This document shows, one piece after another, positions 37,124-46,863 of a DNA stretch of 64,000 nucleotides (position 1 is the stretch's first letter; each line of letters starts with the position of its first letter). The DNA is taken from positions 2,003,306 through 2,067,305 of the forward strand of contig NZ_KL370891.1 of the NCBI RefSeq assembly GCF_000702325.1, written 5' to 3'. Below the pieces are notes generated by a model. It worked only from the letters and a program-made list of their open reading frames with translations, was not told the DNA's origin and made no database searches. Source of the stretch: Thiomicrorhabdus sp. Milos-T2 (GTDB lineage Bacteria > Pseudomonadota > Gammaproteobacteria > Thiomicrospirales > Thiomicrospiraceae). The translations under genes and the position numbers were made by a program.

Positions 37124-38128
37124 TTAATCATTATTCACAAGATTTTCTTCTGGCAAAGGCGTTTCACTATTTTCTGTTGGCGTTACTTCAGTGGGCTCTT
37201 GTAAAGTCTTTTCTGACTCTTTATTTGCCATTGCCATTAATTCTTCATGAAACGCACGAACTCTTTCTAACCAACCAGGGCGAGTATCTTGATCAGGAAA
37301 ACGCTGAGCATTGATTTCGCCCATTAATCCATTTAAGAAATCTTGAGAGTTTTGAAACTGCTCGTCTAAATGATTAATTGTGTCTTGCCAAGTTTGTAAA
37401 TACGGCGGTAAATCGGCCATATTCACGCCATAGTCATCAGCCGTTTCATCAGTTTCTTCTGGGTTAGTCTGCTTTTGCACGTCACTATATTCTGCCAAAG
37501 CCGCTTGTTGTTGGCGAACAGCCATAGATTCAGACTGAGTCAAATTAAGACTAATGCTACTTAACTGTCCAAAATCAATTTGAAGCTCATTTGCTTGTTG
37601 TAAAGCCTTCTCAATATTGCCATCAAAAAATTGATTGGATAATGTGTCTACCTGTTCAAATACATCAAATACCGCTTTAAGCTCATCTTCATTTAAATCG
37701 CCGTCTACGCTAAAAGCAAACTGCTCTTCAAATGCCGTCATTTCCATCGCTTCTCGACTATCAAACTGACGCACGCCTTTAGGCCCTTGTTCTTCTGAAT
37801 GCATCTCTTTATAAGATTGATACTGTGCATACAATTGACGAAAATCTACCGAGACCTTATCGCCCTCTTTAGTGGTAAGTTGTAATCTCGTGGTTTCACT
37901 ATATTGATAAGCCCGTTCCACTTGTTGCATACTGGCCATGGACTGCAGAGCTTTGCTACTTGGGTCATAGGAAACATCGCCCATATTCGCTTGTTGGGCA
38001 ACTTGATCGGCTTGTTGTTTAGCTTTGGCTAATTCAGAAACATCCTGACCGGGTTTATTGTTTTTATTCGCATCTTTATTCTCAAAAAGTTGCTTTAAAA
38101 ACGGATTATCAGTAATAGTATTTGGCAT
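37124..38128 (-). CDS. DUF5610-like protein
   Basis: A 334-residue soluble, acidic, Gln-rich protein. A central part (about 85-215) with RLQLTTKEGDKVSVDFRQLY, then DGDLNEDELKAVFDVFEQV and FGQLSSISLNLTQSE fits the DUF5610 family, whose function is unknown. DGDLNEDEL looks like an EF-hand-type loop (DxDxNxDE), so calcium binding is possible. The C-terminal tail is rich in Glu/Thr/Pro. It is inverted relative to the yggS-proC cluster and seems inserted into it. Confidence 0.7.
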   Translation of the reverse strand: MPNTITDNPFLKQLFENKDANKNNKPGQDVSELAKAKQQADQVAQQANMGDVSYDPSSKALQSMASMQQVERAYQYSETTRLQLTTKEGDKVSVDFRQLYAQYQSYKEMHSEEQGPKGVRQFDSREAMEMTAFEEQFAFSVDGDLNEDELKAVFDVFEQVDTLSNQFFDGNIEKALQQANELQIDFGQLSSISLNLTQSESMAVRQQQAALAEYSDVQKQTNPEETDETADDYGVNMADLPPYLQTWQDTINHLDEQFQNSQDFLNGLMGEINAQRFPDQDTRPGWLERVRAFHEELMAMANKESEKTLQEPTEVTPTENSETPLPEENLVNND

Positions 38129-38319
38129 GGAACAATCCTCTTTCTTATCGCTAACCCTTGTGTAATCTACCTTGTGTAAGGTAACTTGTGTAATGCGACA
38201 TTAAATAGTTTTGATTATAGATTAGAACTTTTATAAAAAAGTTATCGGCATAAAACTTATTAACTTTAATAATTTCATTGAGATAACGATTGTTTAATTC
38301 AAAATTTAATTTGAACTAA

Positions 38320-38466
38320 GAGGGTTTTGCGCGAGTCAGGTGTAAAAAAAATGCCTGATTTAAGTGAAAACCGTAACTAACCGCTCGCTATTTGGTAAGT
38401 TTTTGAACAAAAATCACACAGCTTTTAACCATTTTTATTCACGCAACCATCTCTTACAAAGGTCTC
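38320..38466 (+). repeat. Degenerate MITE copy J
   Basis: About 147 bp that can be aligned along the whole GAGACC element (left GAGGGTTTTGCGCGAG, core GCCTGATT and AAGTTTTTGAACAAAAATCA, right CAAAGGTCTC), but with many substitutions and small deletions. It is clearly an older copy. The left boundary is uncertain. It lies in the 38129-38558 gap, which otherwise shows nothing. Confidence 0.65.
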
Positions 38467-38558
38467 TTCTACAATTTCATATAAAAGATAGCGTATAATA
38501 TTTTCTATCTTTTTACAGGCCATTTGTCTAAACATTTGACAGGAAATACTGAATAATT

Positions 38559-39386
38559 ATGAATACTACTATCTGTTTTATTGGCGCAGGGAACATGGCG
38601 CAAAGTCTTATTGGCGGGTTAATAGCCAGTGGTTATAACCAACAGAACATTATTGCTACCGACCCTACTGAGGCGCAACGCAATGCGGTGACTCAAAAAT
38701 TTGGCATTCACTGCTTAGCAGATAACGCAGAAGCCGTTTCTAAATCTGACATAGTGGTTTTAGCTGTTAAACCTCAGGTATTTGAATCAGTTTGCCAAAC
38801 GATTACTGAGGCGGTTCAAGCGAAAAAACCGCTAATTATTTCGGTTGCCGCAGGCATTCGCTCAAACGATATTAACCGCTGGTTAGGTGATAACATGGCA
38901 ATTGTTAGAACTATGCCAAATACCCCAGCCCTGATTCAAACTGGAGCAACGGGACTGTTTGCGAATGCATCCGTTTCTCAAGAGCAACAGAGCCAAGCTG
39001 AACACATTTTACGAGCGGCGGGAATTACGGTTTGGGTTGATGAAGAGTCTAAACTGGATGCGGTAACTGCTCTTTCTGGTAGTGGCCCAGCCTATTATTT
39101 TATGTTTATGGAAGCCATGGAACAAACCGCTCAAAAACTAGGCTTAGATGAAAAAACCGCCCATTTATTAACTTTGCAAACCGCTTTGGGAGCCTCAAAA
39201 ATGGCCTTAGAGAGTCAGCAAGACTGTGCGACCTTACGTCAAAATGTGACCTCTCCAAATGGTACTACCGAAAAAGCTCTACAAAGCTTTGAAAATGCGG
39301 GATTACACCAAATAGTAGAAAACGCAATGAAAGCTTCACAAACCCGTGCACAAGAACTGGCAAATGAACTTGGAGGAAAAGCCTAA
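38559..39386 (+). CDS. proC: Pyrroline-5-carboxylate reductase ProC
   Basis: A 275-residue NAD(P)H-dependent enzyme that makes proline in the last biosynthetic step. The Rossmann motif is CFIGAGNMAQSLIGGLIA, followed by VVLAVKPQ, RTMPNTPALIQ and the C-terminal ALSGSGPAYYFMFMEA and TSPNGTTEKAL. Length is typical. It overlaps yggT by one base (TAATG) and heads a proC-yggT-metX-metW run. Confidence 0.97.
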   Translation: MNTTICFIGAGNMAQSLIGGLIASGYNQQNIIATDPTEAQRNAVTQKFGIHCLADNAEAVSKSDIVVLAVKPQVFESVCQTITEAVQAKKPLIISVAAGIRSNDINRWLGDNMAIVRTMPNTPALIQTGATGLFANASVSQEQQSQAEHILRAAGITVWVDEESKLDAVTALSGSGPAYYFMFMEAMEQTAQKLGLDEKTAHLLTLQTALGASKMALESQQDCATLRQNVTSPNGTTEKALQSFENAGLHQIVENAMKASQTRAQELANELGGKA

Positions 39387-39964
39387 TGGAAATGACTTCA
39401 CCTGTTGGACAGGGCGGATTATTTTTAATGCAAGCCATCGTTGGCTTAGTTATTTTTGCGTTGATGTTACGATTTTTAATGCGGGCGACTTATGCCGATT
39501 GGAATAATCCTATTGTGCAGTTTATTGCAAAAGTAACGAACCCTGTTTGCGCTCCGCTTAATAAAATCATCCCCGCTAAAACTCGTTGGGACTGGTCAGC
39601 CATTATTTCTGCCGTGATTATTCAAGCAATATTTGTGGTTTTAGTGGGCTATTTTACGGCTCGTGATTTTAGTGTGCCGTTTATTGCTTTGGCTTCAATG
39701 ACTGAAATTGCTAATCAATTATTAGATATGATGTTTTGGTTAATTATTATTCAAGCCGTATTAAGTTGGGTATCACCTGGATATAACCCAAATACCGTGA
39801 TTTTCAATCAATTAACCCAGCCTATTTTAGATCCTTTTAGACGTCTAATCCCACCGATTAGCGGCATGGATTTATCGCCAATCTTTGCTATTTTAGCAAT
39901 CAAACTTTTTCAAATTGTGGTGCTTGGATCAATCACCCAAATTGCTCAGCAAATGATAGGTTAA
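39386..39964 (+). CDS. YggT family membrane protein
   Basis: A 192-residue integral membrane protein with four or so hydrophobic segments arranged as two YGGT repeats, each containing the pattern of a helix followed by NPV/DPF-like sequence (KVTNPVCAPLNKIIP; TQPILDPFRRLIPPISG). The family has been linked to cell-envelope processes and osmotic stress, but its role is unresolved. Start overlaps the proC stop, and metX follows 6 bp later, so the four genes are probably one operon. Confidence 0.92.
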   Translation: MEMTSPVGQGGLFLMQAIVGLVIFALMLRFLMRATYADWNNPIVQFIAKVTNPVCAPLNKIIPAKTRWDWSAIISAVIIQAIFVVLVGYFTARDFSVPFIALASMTEIANQLLDMMFWLIIIQAVLSWVSPGYNPNTVIFNQLTQPILDPFRRLIPPISGMDLSPIFAILAIKLFQIVVLGSITQIAQQMIG

Positions 39965-39970
39965 GAATCA

Positions 39971-41128
39971 ATGTCCCAAAGTTTAGGTGTAATTACACCA
40001 CAACTCCTTCAAGTAGAGCGCCCGCTAACCTTAGTAAGTGGTGCTGAACTGCCCCGTTATGACTTGGTTTATGAAACCTACGGCGAGCTAAATGCTGACG
40101 CTTCAAATGCCATATTAGTTTGCCATGCGTTAAGTGGTGACCACCATGTTGCCGGCCTAGATAAAGACCAAAAACCAGGTTGGTGGGATGGTTATATTGG
40201 ACCAGGAAAACCGGTAGATACCAACAAATTCTTTGTCGTCAGTTCTAACAACTTAGGGGGTTGCCGCGGCAGTACTGGCCCCACTAGTCTTAACCCTGAA
40301 ACAGGCAAAGTCTATGGTCCAGACTTTCCAATGATGACTTGTCGTGATTGGGTTAACAGTCAAAATGAATTACGTAAACATTTAGGTATTGAGCAATGGG
40401 CGGCCTTAATTGGTGGTTCTATGGGCGGAATGCAGGTTTTACAGTGGGCGATTGATTATCCTGATAAATTACGTCACGCCTTAGTTATTGCCGCCGCACC
40501 TAAACTCTCGGCGCAAAATATTGCGTTTAACGAAGTGGCGCGTCGCGCCATTATGACAGATCCAGAATTTCATGATGGACGTTACCTTGAAAACAATACC
40601 ATTCCTAAACAAGGGCTTTCATTAGCCAGAATGTTAGGACATTTAACGTATCTATCTGATGACATGATGGGATCAAAGTTTGGACGTGAATTACGTGAAG
40701 ACAAATTGCAATATAACTATGGGGTAGAGTTCCAGGTTGAGAGCTATTTACGCTATCAAGGTGAAAAATTTGCAACCAAACAGAACTTTGATGCCAATAC
40801 TTATCTGCTCATGACTAAAGCCTTAGACTATTTTGACCCAGCAGCAGAGTTTGATCACAATTTAACAAAAGCCCTTGCTCAAGCAACCGCTAAGTTTTTA
40901 GTGGTTTCATTTACATCTGACTGGCGTTTTTCACCACAACGATCACATGAAATTGTAAAAGCATTATTGGATAACGATGCCAATGTGAGCTATGCGGAAG
41001 TAGAATCTGAACATGGTCATGATGCATTTTTATTACCCAATGAACATTATGAAGCAGTATTTAGAGCTTACATGCAAAAACTAGTTAATGAATTGCCTGA
41101 GCACAGTCAAAATGGAGAGCAAAAATGA
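39971..41128 (+). CDS. metX: Homoserine O-acyltransferase MetX
   Basis: A 385-residue alpha/beta-hydrolase acyltransferase that activates homoserine for methionine synthesis. The nucleophile elbow is IGGSMGGMQ, with [14 protein letters not shown] upstream and SEHGHDAFL holding the catalytic His near the end. In gammaproteobacteria that pair metX with metW, the enzyme usually prefers succinyl-CoA, so the product may be O-succinylhomoserine. It overlaps metW by 4 nt (ATGA). Confidence 0.96.
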   Translation: MSQSLGVITPQLLQVERPLTLVSGAELPRYDLVYETYGELNADASNAILVCHALSGDHHVAGLDKDQKPGWWDGYIGPGKPVDTNKFFVVSSNNLGGCRGSTGPTSLNPETGKVYGPDFPMMTCRDWVNSQNELRKHLGIEQWAALIGGSMGGMQVLQWAIDYPDKLRHALVIAAAPKLSAQNIAFNEVARRAIMTDPEFHDGRYLENNTIPKQGLSLARMLGHLTYLSDDMMGSKFGRELREDKLQYNYGVEFQVESYLRYQGEKFATKQNFDANTYLLMTKALDYFDPAAEFDHNLTKALAQATAKFLVVSFTSDWRFSPQRSHEIVKALLDNDANVSYAEVESEHGHDAFLLPNEHYEAVFRAYMQKLVNELPEHSQNGEQK

Positions 41129-41736
41129 AACAGATTTCTCCAGAGTTTAAACTTATCTCCGATTGGATAACCCCAAATAGCCGAGTTCTTGACTTAGGTT
41201 GCGGTGACGGTACTTTACTAGAGCACCTTATTGATACCTATTCAATTACCGGCTACGGAATGGAGTTAGACCCTAAAAAGAATGTGCAGGCTATTCAAAA
41301 AGATATTAATGTCATTCAAAGTGATTTAAACAACCATGATTTAGCGGAATACTTTGATGAAAACTCTTTTGATTTTGTCATTATGACCCAGGCCTTGCAA
41401 GTGGTGAGCCGTCCAGATGAATTATTAGATGACATGCTCGCCATTGGTAAACAGTGCATTATTACGTTTCCTAACTTTGGGCATTGGCGTATGCGCCTAC
41501 AATTACTCACAAATGGTCGTATGCCAGAAACCGATACCCTTCCTTATCGCTGGTATGACACCCCCAATATTCATATGTGTACCTTTAATGACTTTGAAGA
41601 TTTATGTGAAGAGAAAGGTTTAGAAGTCGTAGCCAGAACCGTTGTAAACGCACAACATCGCTCCACTATGGGCATGCGAATTGCCCCTAACTTATTAGGT
41701 GAAGTCGCTTTATATCAAGTACAAAAGAAATCGTAA
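41125..41736 (+). CDS. metW: Methionine biosynthesis protein MetW
   Basis: A 203-residue class I methyltransferase-fold protein. The SAM motif is [15 protein letters not shown], with [18 protein letters not shown] and [14 protein letters not shown] as MetW signatures. MetW is required for, or stimulates, MetX activity; its catalytic activity is not clear. Overlap with metX implies coupled translation and stoichiometric production. Confidence 0.95.
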   Translation: MKQISPEFKLISDWITPNSRVLDLGCGDGTLLEHLIDTYSITGYGMELDPKKNVQAIQKDINVIQSDLNNHDLAEYFDENSFDFVIMTQALQVVSRPDELLDDMLAIGKQCIITFPNFGHWRMRLQLLTNGRMPETDTLPYRWYDTPNIHMCTFNDFEDLCEEKGLEVVARTVVNAQHRSTMGMRIAPNLLGEVALYQVQKKS

Positions 41737-41744
41737 TCTAAACA

Positions 41745-41780
41745 AGAGTTTTGCACTAACCTCACTTGTGCAAAGCTCTC
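41745..41780 (+). repeat. Minimal MITE-end hairpin after metW
   Basis: GAGTTTTGCAC and GTGCAAAGCTC face each other across a 13-nt loop and look like the two ends of the GAGACC element without its core. It lies 8 bp after the metW stop and 32 bp before an R3 copy; it may work as a terminator. Confidence 0.6.
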
Positions 41781-41812
41781 TAAAATTCAATTTGTTATAT
41801 GTATTGTTATAT

Positions 41813-42197
41813 GTAAAAAATTGAACTTAATCTGACATTTCAGCAGTCAATTACTATCCTAATTTAATAACAAATCATAATTAGATTTGAATTGTTTTCA
41901 CTTTTGAATGATTAATATTGAAGCTTGGACAAACGCCTTAAGTCCCCTTGTAATAAATGGTGCAAGATTCTTAGCGTAGTGAACGGTAAAAAAACGCTGC
42001 TGTTTGAGCGTAGCGAGTTCAGCGTTTTCAGTTCACAAGCTTAGAACTTGCCTATTTATGGAGTGGGGTTTGTTTTTTCTTGGCTCTACAGCCAAGTTCT
42101 TCGTTTGGTTACTTTTTGCCAAATTGCAAAAAGTAACAGGAAGCCTGAGTGACAAAATTTAAGGCAAAGGTGTAATATTTTAAAAGGCTTCTCAATC
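41813..42197 (+). repeat. R3 repeat, copy 2
   Basis: About 385 bp. Same core as copies 1 and 3, with an extra ~30-bp block (CTTGGCTCTACAGCCAAG, itself a hairpin) inserted just before the GTTACTTTTTGC hairpin. The right end is truncated or diverged after the CTTCTCAATC motif. It fills most of the 41737-42415 gap; an ACCAGGCCTGGT copy (42263-42274) and the feoA control region occupy the rest. Confidence 0.88.
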
Positions 42198-42262
42198 TAT
42201 GTACTAAATAGTGTATCCACTCCATTATTTATTTTTTTCAAAGGTTCTAATTATTTAAACTC

Positions 42263-42274
42263 ACCAGGCCTGGT
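42263..42274. repeat. ACCAGGCCTGGT palindrome upstream of feoA
   Basis: Exact 12-bp copy, 142 bp before the feoA start, outside the R3 repeat. Confidence 0.9.
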
Positions 42275-42390
42275 AACCTGACATAAATGGTATTAAAAAA
42301 ACTCTTAATAACAAGCTCCGAAAAGTCGTCAACCCTTTTATTGAGAATTAATTGCATTTAAGAATTTGTTTTGATATCCTACTTCTAAAT

Positions 42391-42409
42391 AAAAACTATT
42401 ATCATTTGA
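42391..42409. promoter_or_regulatory. Probable Fur box of feoABC
   Basis: Read on the minus strand, 12 of 19 positions match the Fur consensus, including a contiguous AATGATAAT. It lies just upstream of the feoA start, where Fur-Fe(II) would block expression under iron-replete conditions. Position and match support the call; no other iron gene control site was seen. Confidence 0.55.
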
Positions 42410-42415
42410 AACCTT

Positions 42416-42658
42416 ATGCAAGCACCCCAACACTCCATCCAATTATCACAATGCCATACTGGCCAAGTCTGTCAAATAGTAGCCTTAAATGGCAAGTTAG
42501 AGATGAAACTGCGCTTAGTAAACTTAGGCTTTCACACTCATAGTATTGTTGAAATGATATTAACAAGAGGTCACAACCTCGTCATCAGCGTTGATGGTAG
42601 CCGTTTTGCCATTGATAAAAACATGGCCGAATATATTCAAGTAGAACCTTTAGCATGA
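42416..42658 (+). CDS. feoA: Ferrous iron transport protein FeoA
   Basis: An 80-residue SH3-like cytoplasmic protein, partner of the FeoB permease. It shows MKLRLVNLGFHTHSIVEMI and NLVISVDGSRFAIDKNMAEYI, the usual FeoA core. It overlaps feoB by ATGA, so translation is coupled. A longer frame starting at 42352 in another phase is a shadow. Confidence 0.93.
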   Translation: MQAPQHSIQLSQCHTGQVCQIVALNGKLEMKLRLVNLGFHTHSIVEMILTRGHNLVISVDGSRFAIDKNMAEYIQVEPLA

Positions 42659-44985
42659 CCGTTATCAAACCCAAAATTAAGTTTAAAAAACAAATACCAT
42701 TAGGAAAACACGCCTATCAAATTGCGCTAATTGGTAGCCCAAACTGTGGCAAAACCACACTATTTAATCGTCTTACGGGTTCGCAACAAACTACAGGAAA
42801 TTGGCCTGGCGTAACCGTTGAACAAAAAACAGGAAATTTTGAGCTGAATGATAAGTTATATCATCTCATTGACCTTCCTGGGGTTTACAGTCTAGAGCAT
42901 TCTGAACAGAGCGGATTAGATGAGAAAGTGACGACCTCTTTCCTAAAGTGTCAGCCCGTTGATCTAGTTCTAAATATTGTGGATGCAACGAGCTTAGAGC
43001 GCCAATTATTTTTAACCGCTCAATTGTTACATATGGGATTACCCGTTGTTGTGGTGCTAAACCGCATGGATTTACTTAAAGAGCGTAATTTACATATAGA
43101 TGTCGATAAGCTCTCTCAACAATTAGGTTGCCCGGTTATTCCTGTTTCTGCTTATTACAACAAAGGGATTGACCAACTCAAACAACACCTTCCTCAAATG
43201 CTAAATAAGCATACTGATTTGCATTTTGACCTCCCAGAAGCCTTGCATACTTCTGTGCATGCGGTAAGAAACGAACAGCAAAACCCTGATTCAGAATCTT
43301 GCTGGAAGACATTACAAATGCTAATTGAGCCAAAGGTAGCTCCTCTTGAATTGCAAAGTTTTTGTGAAACTGAAAAGAAAAAAATCGAAACCCATTACGA
43401 AGAAGATTTAGCACTTATTGCGGCTGACTTATACTTTCAGTATGCCCATGATGCCACTCATGCCAGTCAAGAAAATACGGATCAATTTACCCGAAACACG
43501 ACCGATAGCATTGACCGCTGGACTTTGCACCCCCTTTTAGGGATGCCCATTTTCTTAACCATTATGTATCTAGTATTTGCACTCTCTATTAGCATAGGAA
43601 ATGCATTCTTAGACTTTTTTGATTTAGGCGCACAAGCACTCTTTGTGGATGGACCTTCTGCACTATTACACTCTATTCATGCACCTGAATGGGTCATTGC
43701 CTTTTTGGCAAATGGTATTGGTGGCGGTATGCAAGTTGTGGCAACCTTTATTCCTGTTATTGGAGCTCTTTTTTTACTGCTCTCAATTATGGAAGAAACC
43801 GGCTATATGCAACGAGCCGCTTTAATTATGGATGGTTTAATGCGCCGCCTGGGTTTATCCGGACAAGCATTTATACCGTTAGTGGTAGGTTTTGGTTGTA
43901 ACATCCCTGCTGTACTAGCAAGCCGTACCTTACCCGACCAACGTGATCGCATTATGACGATCATGATGACTCCCTTTATGTCTTGTAGTGCACGTTTAAC
44001 CGTTTATGTCATGTTTGCTACTGCATTCTTTAGTGAAAACGCAGCGTTGATAGTATTCTCACTTTATCTTGTGGGAATCTTAGCCGCTATTCTCACCGCT
44101 ATTTTATTAAAGAAAACACTGCTTCCCGGTGAAGCCCCTGCTCTATTAATGGAACTGCCTATCTACAATAAGCCAGCGGTTATCAATGTGTTATTGAATA
44201 CACGTAATAAGCTAAAAAGCTTTATTTTAGATGCGGGTAAAGTCATTGTATTAGTGGTATTAGTCTTAAACTTCTTTAACAGTTTAGGAACAAATGGCAC
44301 CTTTGGACATGAAAATCAACCTTCATCTGTGCTTAGTACCGTCGCCAAGGCGGCAACCCCTATTGTAGAACCCTTGGGCATCACAGAAGAAAACTGGCCT
44401 GCTACGGTAGGATTATTTACCGGTTTACTGGCTAAAGAAGTGGTTGTGGGTTCTTTAGATGCACTTTATCAAAGCGCTGAACAAGAAACGATAGAACACT
44501 ATAGCTATGACTTTGTTGGGGCGATACAAGAAGCGCTAAAAACGATACCTGAAAATGTATCAAACATATTTTACGACATACCTGACCCATTAGGTTTACA
44601 GTCGATTGATGGCGTTGCTGATAAAAATGAAATTGCAGAAGAACAAGGCTTTACACCTTCTACACTTGATAAAATGGTGCAATTTTTTGATGGCAAAATA
44701 GGCGCATACGCTTACCTATTATTAATTTTATTGTACTTTCCTTGTGTTGCCACGTTTGGAGCGATTAAACAGGAGTTGGGCTGGCGTTGGGCGATATACA
44801 GTGGGAGTTGGAGTATGTTTTTAGGCTATAGCGTAGCAGTAGGTTTTTATCAAATAGCAACCTATTCACAACACCCTCTACAAACATTAAGTTGGATTGG
44901 CATAATTCTTTTAGCCTTTGCTATTTTGGTGGCAGCATTATGGAAGCAAGGAAAACCTTACAGAAATCAAACTGCTGCACTCTAA
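42655..44985 (+). CDS. feoB: Ferrous iron transporter FeoB
   Basis: A 776-residue inner-membrane Fe(II) transporter. The N-terminal G domain has G1 GSPNCGKTTLFNRLTG, G2 (GNWPGVT), G3 DLPGVYSL and G4 NRMD. The membrane part begins about residue 295 and carries the Gate motifs with conserved Cys (GFGCNIPAV; MSCSARLTVY). The C-terminal part has LLAKEVVVGSLDALY. It lies between feoA and feoC. Confidence 0.97.
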   Translation: MTVIKPKIKFKKQIPLGKHAYQIALIGSPNCGKTTLFNRLTGSQQTTGNWPGVTVEQKTGNFELNDKLYHLIDLPGVYSLEHSEQSGLDEKVTTSFLKCQPVDLVLNIVDATSLERQLFLTAQLLHMGLPVVVVLNRMDLLKERNLHIDVDKLSQQLGCPVIPVSAYYNKGIDQLKQHLPQMLNKHTDLHFDLPEALHTSVHAVRNEQQNPDSESCWKTLQMLIEPKVAPLELQSFCETEKKKIETHYEEDLALIAADLYFQYAHDATHASQENTDQFTRNTTDSIDRWTLHPLLGMPIFLTIMYLVFALSISIGNAFLDFFDLGAQALFVDGPSALLHSIHAPEWVIAFLANGIGGGMQVVATFIPVIGALFLLLSIMEETGYMQRAALIMDGLMRRLGLSGQAFIPLVVGFGCNIPAVLASRTLPDQRDRIMTIMMTPFMSCSARLTVYVMFATAFFSENAALIVFSLYLVGILAAILTAILLKKTLLPGEAPALLMELPIYNKPAVINVLLNTRNKLKSFILDAGKVIVLVVLVLNFFNSLGTNGTFGHENQPSSVLSTVAKAATPIVEPLGITEENWPATVGLFTGLLAKEVVVGSLDALYQSAEQETIEHYSYDFVGAIQEALKTIPENVSNIFYDIPDPLGLQSIDGVADKNEIAEEQGFTPSTLDKMVQFFDGKIGAYAYLLLILLYFPCVATFGAIKQELGWRWAIYSGSWSMFLGYSVAVGFYQIATYSQHPLQTLSWIGIILLAFAILVAALWKQGKPYRNQTAAL

Positions 44986-44996
44986 GGTAATTGCGT

Positions 44997-45275
44997 ATGA
45001 TTTTATTAGATTTAAAAAAATATATTAAACGCCATGAACGTGTCTCTCTTCAAGATATTCAACGTCATTTTGATATTGATGAGCAAGCCGCAATAGGCTT
45101 AATGGAACCTCTACTCCAACAAGGCCATATTCAAGAATTAATACCCAATACTAATACCGATTCATGCTCATCAGGTAAATGTTCAAGTACATGTCATCAA
45201 GTTAGCAAAGGTTCAGATTTTCAATGGATTGATAAACCGATTAAACCGCTATCAATTCCGGTACAAATTCTTTAG
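44997..45275 (+). CDS. feoC: FeoC-like transcriptional regulator
   Basis: A 92-residue protein with an N-terminal winged helix (MILLDLKKYIKRHERVSLQDIQ) and a Cys-containing loop (CSSGKCSSTC), which in FeoC proteins can hold an iron-sulfur cluster. It is thought to regulate or stabilise FeoB. The ATG at 44997 is preferred over the TTG at 44991 because AAGG is 9 nt upstream of it. It is 11 bp downstream of feoB. Confidence 0.88.
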   Translation: MILLDLKKYIKRHERVSLQDIQRHFDIDEQAAIGLMEPLLQQGHIQELIPNTNTDSCSSGKCSSTCHQVSKGSDFQWIDKPIKPLSIPVQIL

Positions 45276-45316
45276 AATACCACTCAATACAACAAATATT
45301 TTAGGTTCGATACTGC

Positions 45317-46264
45317 ATGAATAAATGGTTCAGAAAAGGCAATGCTCGACGCTTTCATCGTGTAGATATACCTATACGCTTTTTTATCGTGCCGAGCTCT
45401 CCTATCAAAGACCGTGAAATTTATGCTACTGGTGCCGACTACTTTCCACCAACTTTAGTCGATATGATTGAAACTAAAAAATATCATACTATTCACTCTG
45501 TTGAAAAAATCAAAGAACAGAGCGAATTGGTCACAAAAATTTTTAACGATGTTATTGAAGACATTGAGTTTTTTGGGGAATGTGCCAAAAACGTCTCTAT
45601 TGGTGTCAACCCCAAAAATGATGTTAGTTATTGGTTGAAAGTAAAAGAGAAGCTAGAAGGGTTCTCTTCCATTCATAGTATTAAAGCTAGCTCGCCTAAG
45701 ACATTTCAATACTTATCATTAATTGAAGAAAAGTATTTAAGTTATTTACAACGCTTAACTAATAGCATTGGCCAATCTACGCCTGAACACTTTTATGTTG
45801 AGGGTCTTTTGCCCATCGGATATAAACTTGACGAAATGATAGGCGTTTTTCAAAACCCCAAATTTTCAAAGATACCGCTAATTCAAGCGATATTACACTT
45901 AGCAGAATTCTTAGAAGCCTATCTAGATGTTTATCGACAAATTAACGATGATAATTACATCAAACAGTTTCCTGAAAACTGGCCAAATCAAATTGGCAAC
46001 TTAAGTGCGAGTGGATTAGCCGTTTTACTTCCTAAAAGATTTGAATTGTACTCTCGAGTCGATGTTTATTTGTATTTTGAACACGACAATAAAATCATTA
46101 ACTTTGATGGCAGTGTGGTTGACTTACGTGAAGACAATGAAAACCACAGAGAACGGGTAGCAATTAACTTTGAATTTCCAAATGGAAACGACCAAGACTA
46201 TATACAAAATGAGATTCAAAAGCAAGAAGTCAAAGAGTGCATGAAATTTGCTTTATACTCATAA
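45317..46264 (+). CDS. PilZ-like c-di-GMP-binding protein (split type)
   Basis: A 315-residue soluble protein. The N-terminal RRFHR (residues 11-15, an RxxxR motif) is followed by a beta-type segment (VDIPIRFFIV), then ~180 mostly helical residues, then NLSASGLAVLLPKRFELYSRVDVYLYF with the (D/N)xSxxG motif near residue 230. PilZ domains normally have these two c-di-GMP-binding motifs within ~35 residues, so here the domain seems split by a long helical insertion. Its ligand binding is inferred. Same layout as the protein at 46864-47787. Confidence 0.75.
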   Translation: MNKWFRKGNARRFHRVDIPIRFFIVPSSPIKDREIYATGADYFPPTLVDMIETKKYHTIHSVEKIKEQSELVTKIFNDVIEDIEFFGECAKNVSIGVNPKNDVSYWLKVKEKLEGFSSIHSIKASSPKTFQYLSLIEEKYLSYLQRLTNSIGQSTPEHFYVEGLLPIGYKLDEMIGVFQNPKFSKIPLIQAILHLAEFLEAYLDVYRQINDDNYIKQFPENWPNQIGNLSASGLAVLLPKRFELYSRVDVYLYFEHDNKIINFDGSVVDLREDNENHRERVAINFEFPNGNDQDYIQNEIQKQEVKECMKFALYS

Positions 46265-46375
46265 GAGAGTTTATTAATAACCAAGTTAATAACTAATTAA
46301 TAACTAATTAATAAATAATACCGCTAAGCCATTACAGATAACGAATTGTCCAAACACCATTGAGAACCCAAAAAA

Positions 46376-46798
46376 ATGCCCGGAAGTAATCACGACATTG
46401 ATGCTAGTTTTATGGATGCCTTACCTTTTTCAGTCAGAGCAGCCGCTGCGGACCTCATTCGTTACTCAAGTTTAAAAGATATGCTTTCATTCAAATTAGA
46501 AGGACCTTCTGAATTTTTAAAAGATCGCTTTCCCTTATCAGAAGATCAATGGTCAGCTGTTTTAGATGCGGTTATTTTAACTAAAATAAGCTATTTTAAA
46601 ATCGAAGTTAACTTTCCCAATCGTTATATAGATAAACTCATTGAAATAGCCTGTTATGCACGCGGTTTATCCGCTAACGACCCTATGGAACTATATCAGT
46701 CGGTACTTTCAGAGCACCCTAGCTTTGCCCGCTGGATTAAAACAGCCATTCAAACAAAACAGGCTAATATTCGTATTCAACATAGTTCAAATACATAA
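46376..46798 (+). CDS. Uncharacterised 140-residue protein
   Basis: Soluble, mostly helical, no signal peptide or membrane helix. I do not recognise the family. The sequence has a compact region DAVILTKISYFKIEV followed by a helix (RYIDKLIEIACYARGL). Located between two PilZ-like genes, so a link to c-di-GMP or surface behaviour is possible but not shown. A bidirectional terminator-like hairpin follows. Confidence 0.65.
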   Translation: MPGSNHDIDASFMDALPFSVRAAAADLIRYSSLKDMLSFKLEGPSEFLKDRFPLSEDQWSAVLDAVILTKISYFKIEVNFPNRYIDKLIEIACYARGLSANDPMELYQSVLSEHPSFARWIKTAIQTKQANIRIQHSSNT

Positions 46799-46800
46799 AA

Positions 46801-46820
46801 AAAGGTCTTAGATGGCCTTT
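46801..46820. terminator. Bidirectional terminator-like hairpin
   Basis: AAAGGTC/GGCCTTT (with one G-T pair) with a 6-nt loop, A-run on the left and T-rich bases on the right, placed between two convergent genes. Confidence 0.45.
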
Positions 46821-46863
46821 ATATGCCTTTATCACCAGAAGTTCAGACTTAACCCGCCAGCCA

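Noticed and set aside
37009-37314. 101-residue plus-strand frame after yggS
   Set aside because: It covers R3 fragments and runs antisense into the DUF5610-like gene.
42352-42543. Alternative frame at the start of feoA
   Set aside because: Out of phase with feoA, no family features, and covers the Fur box.
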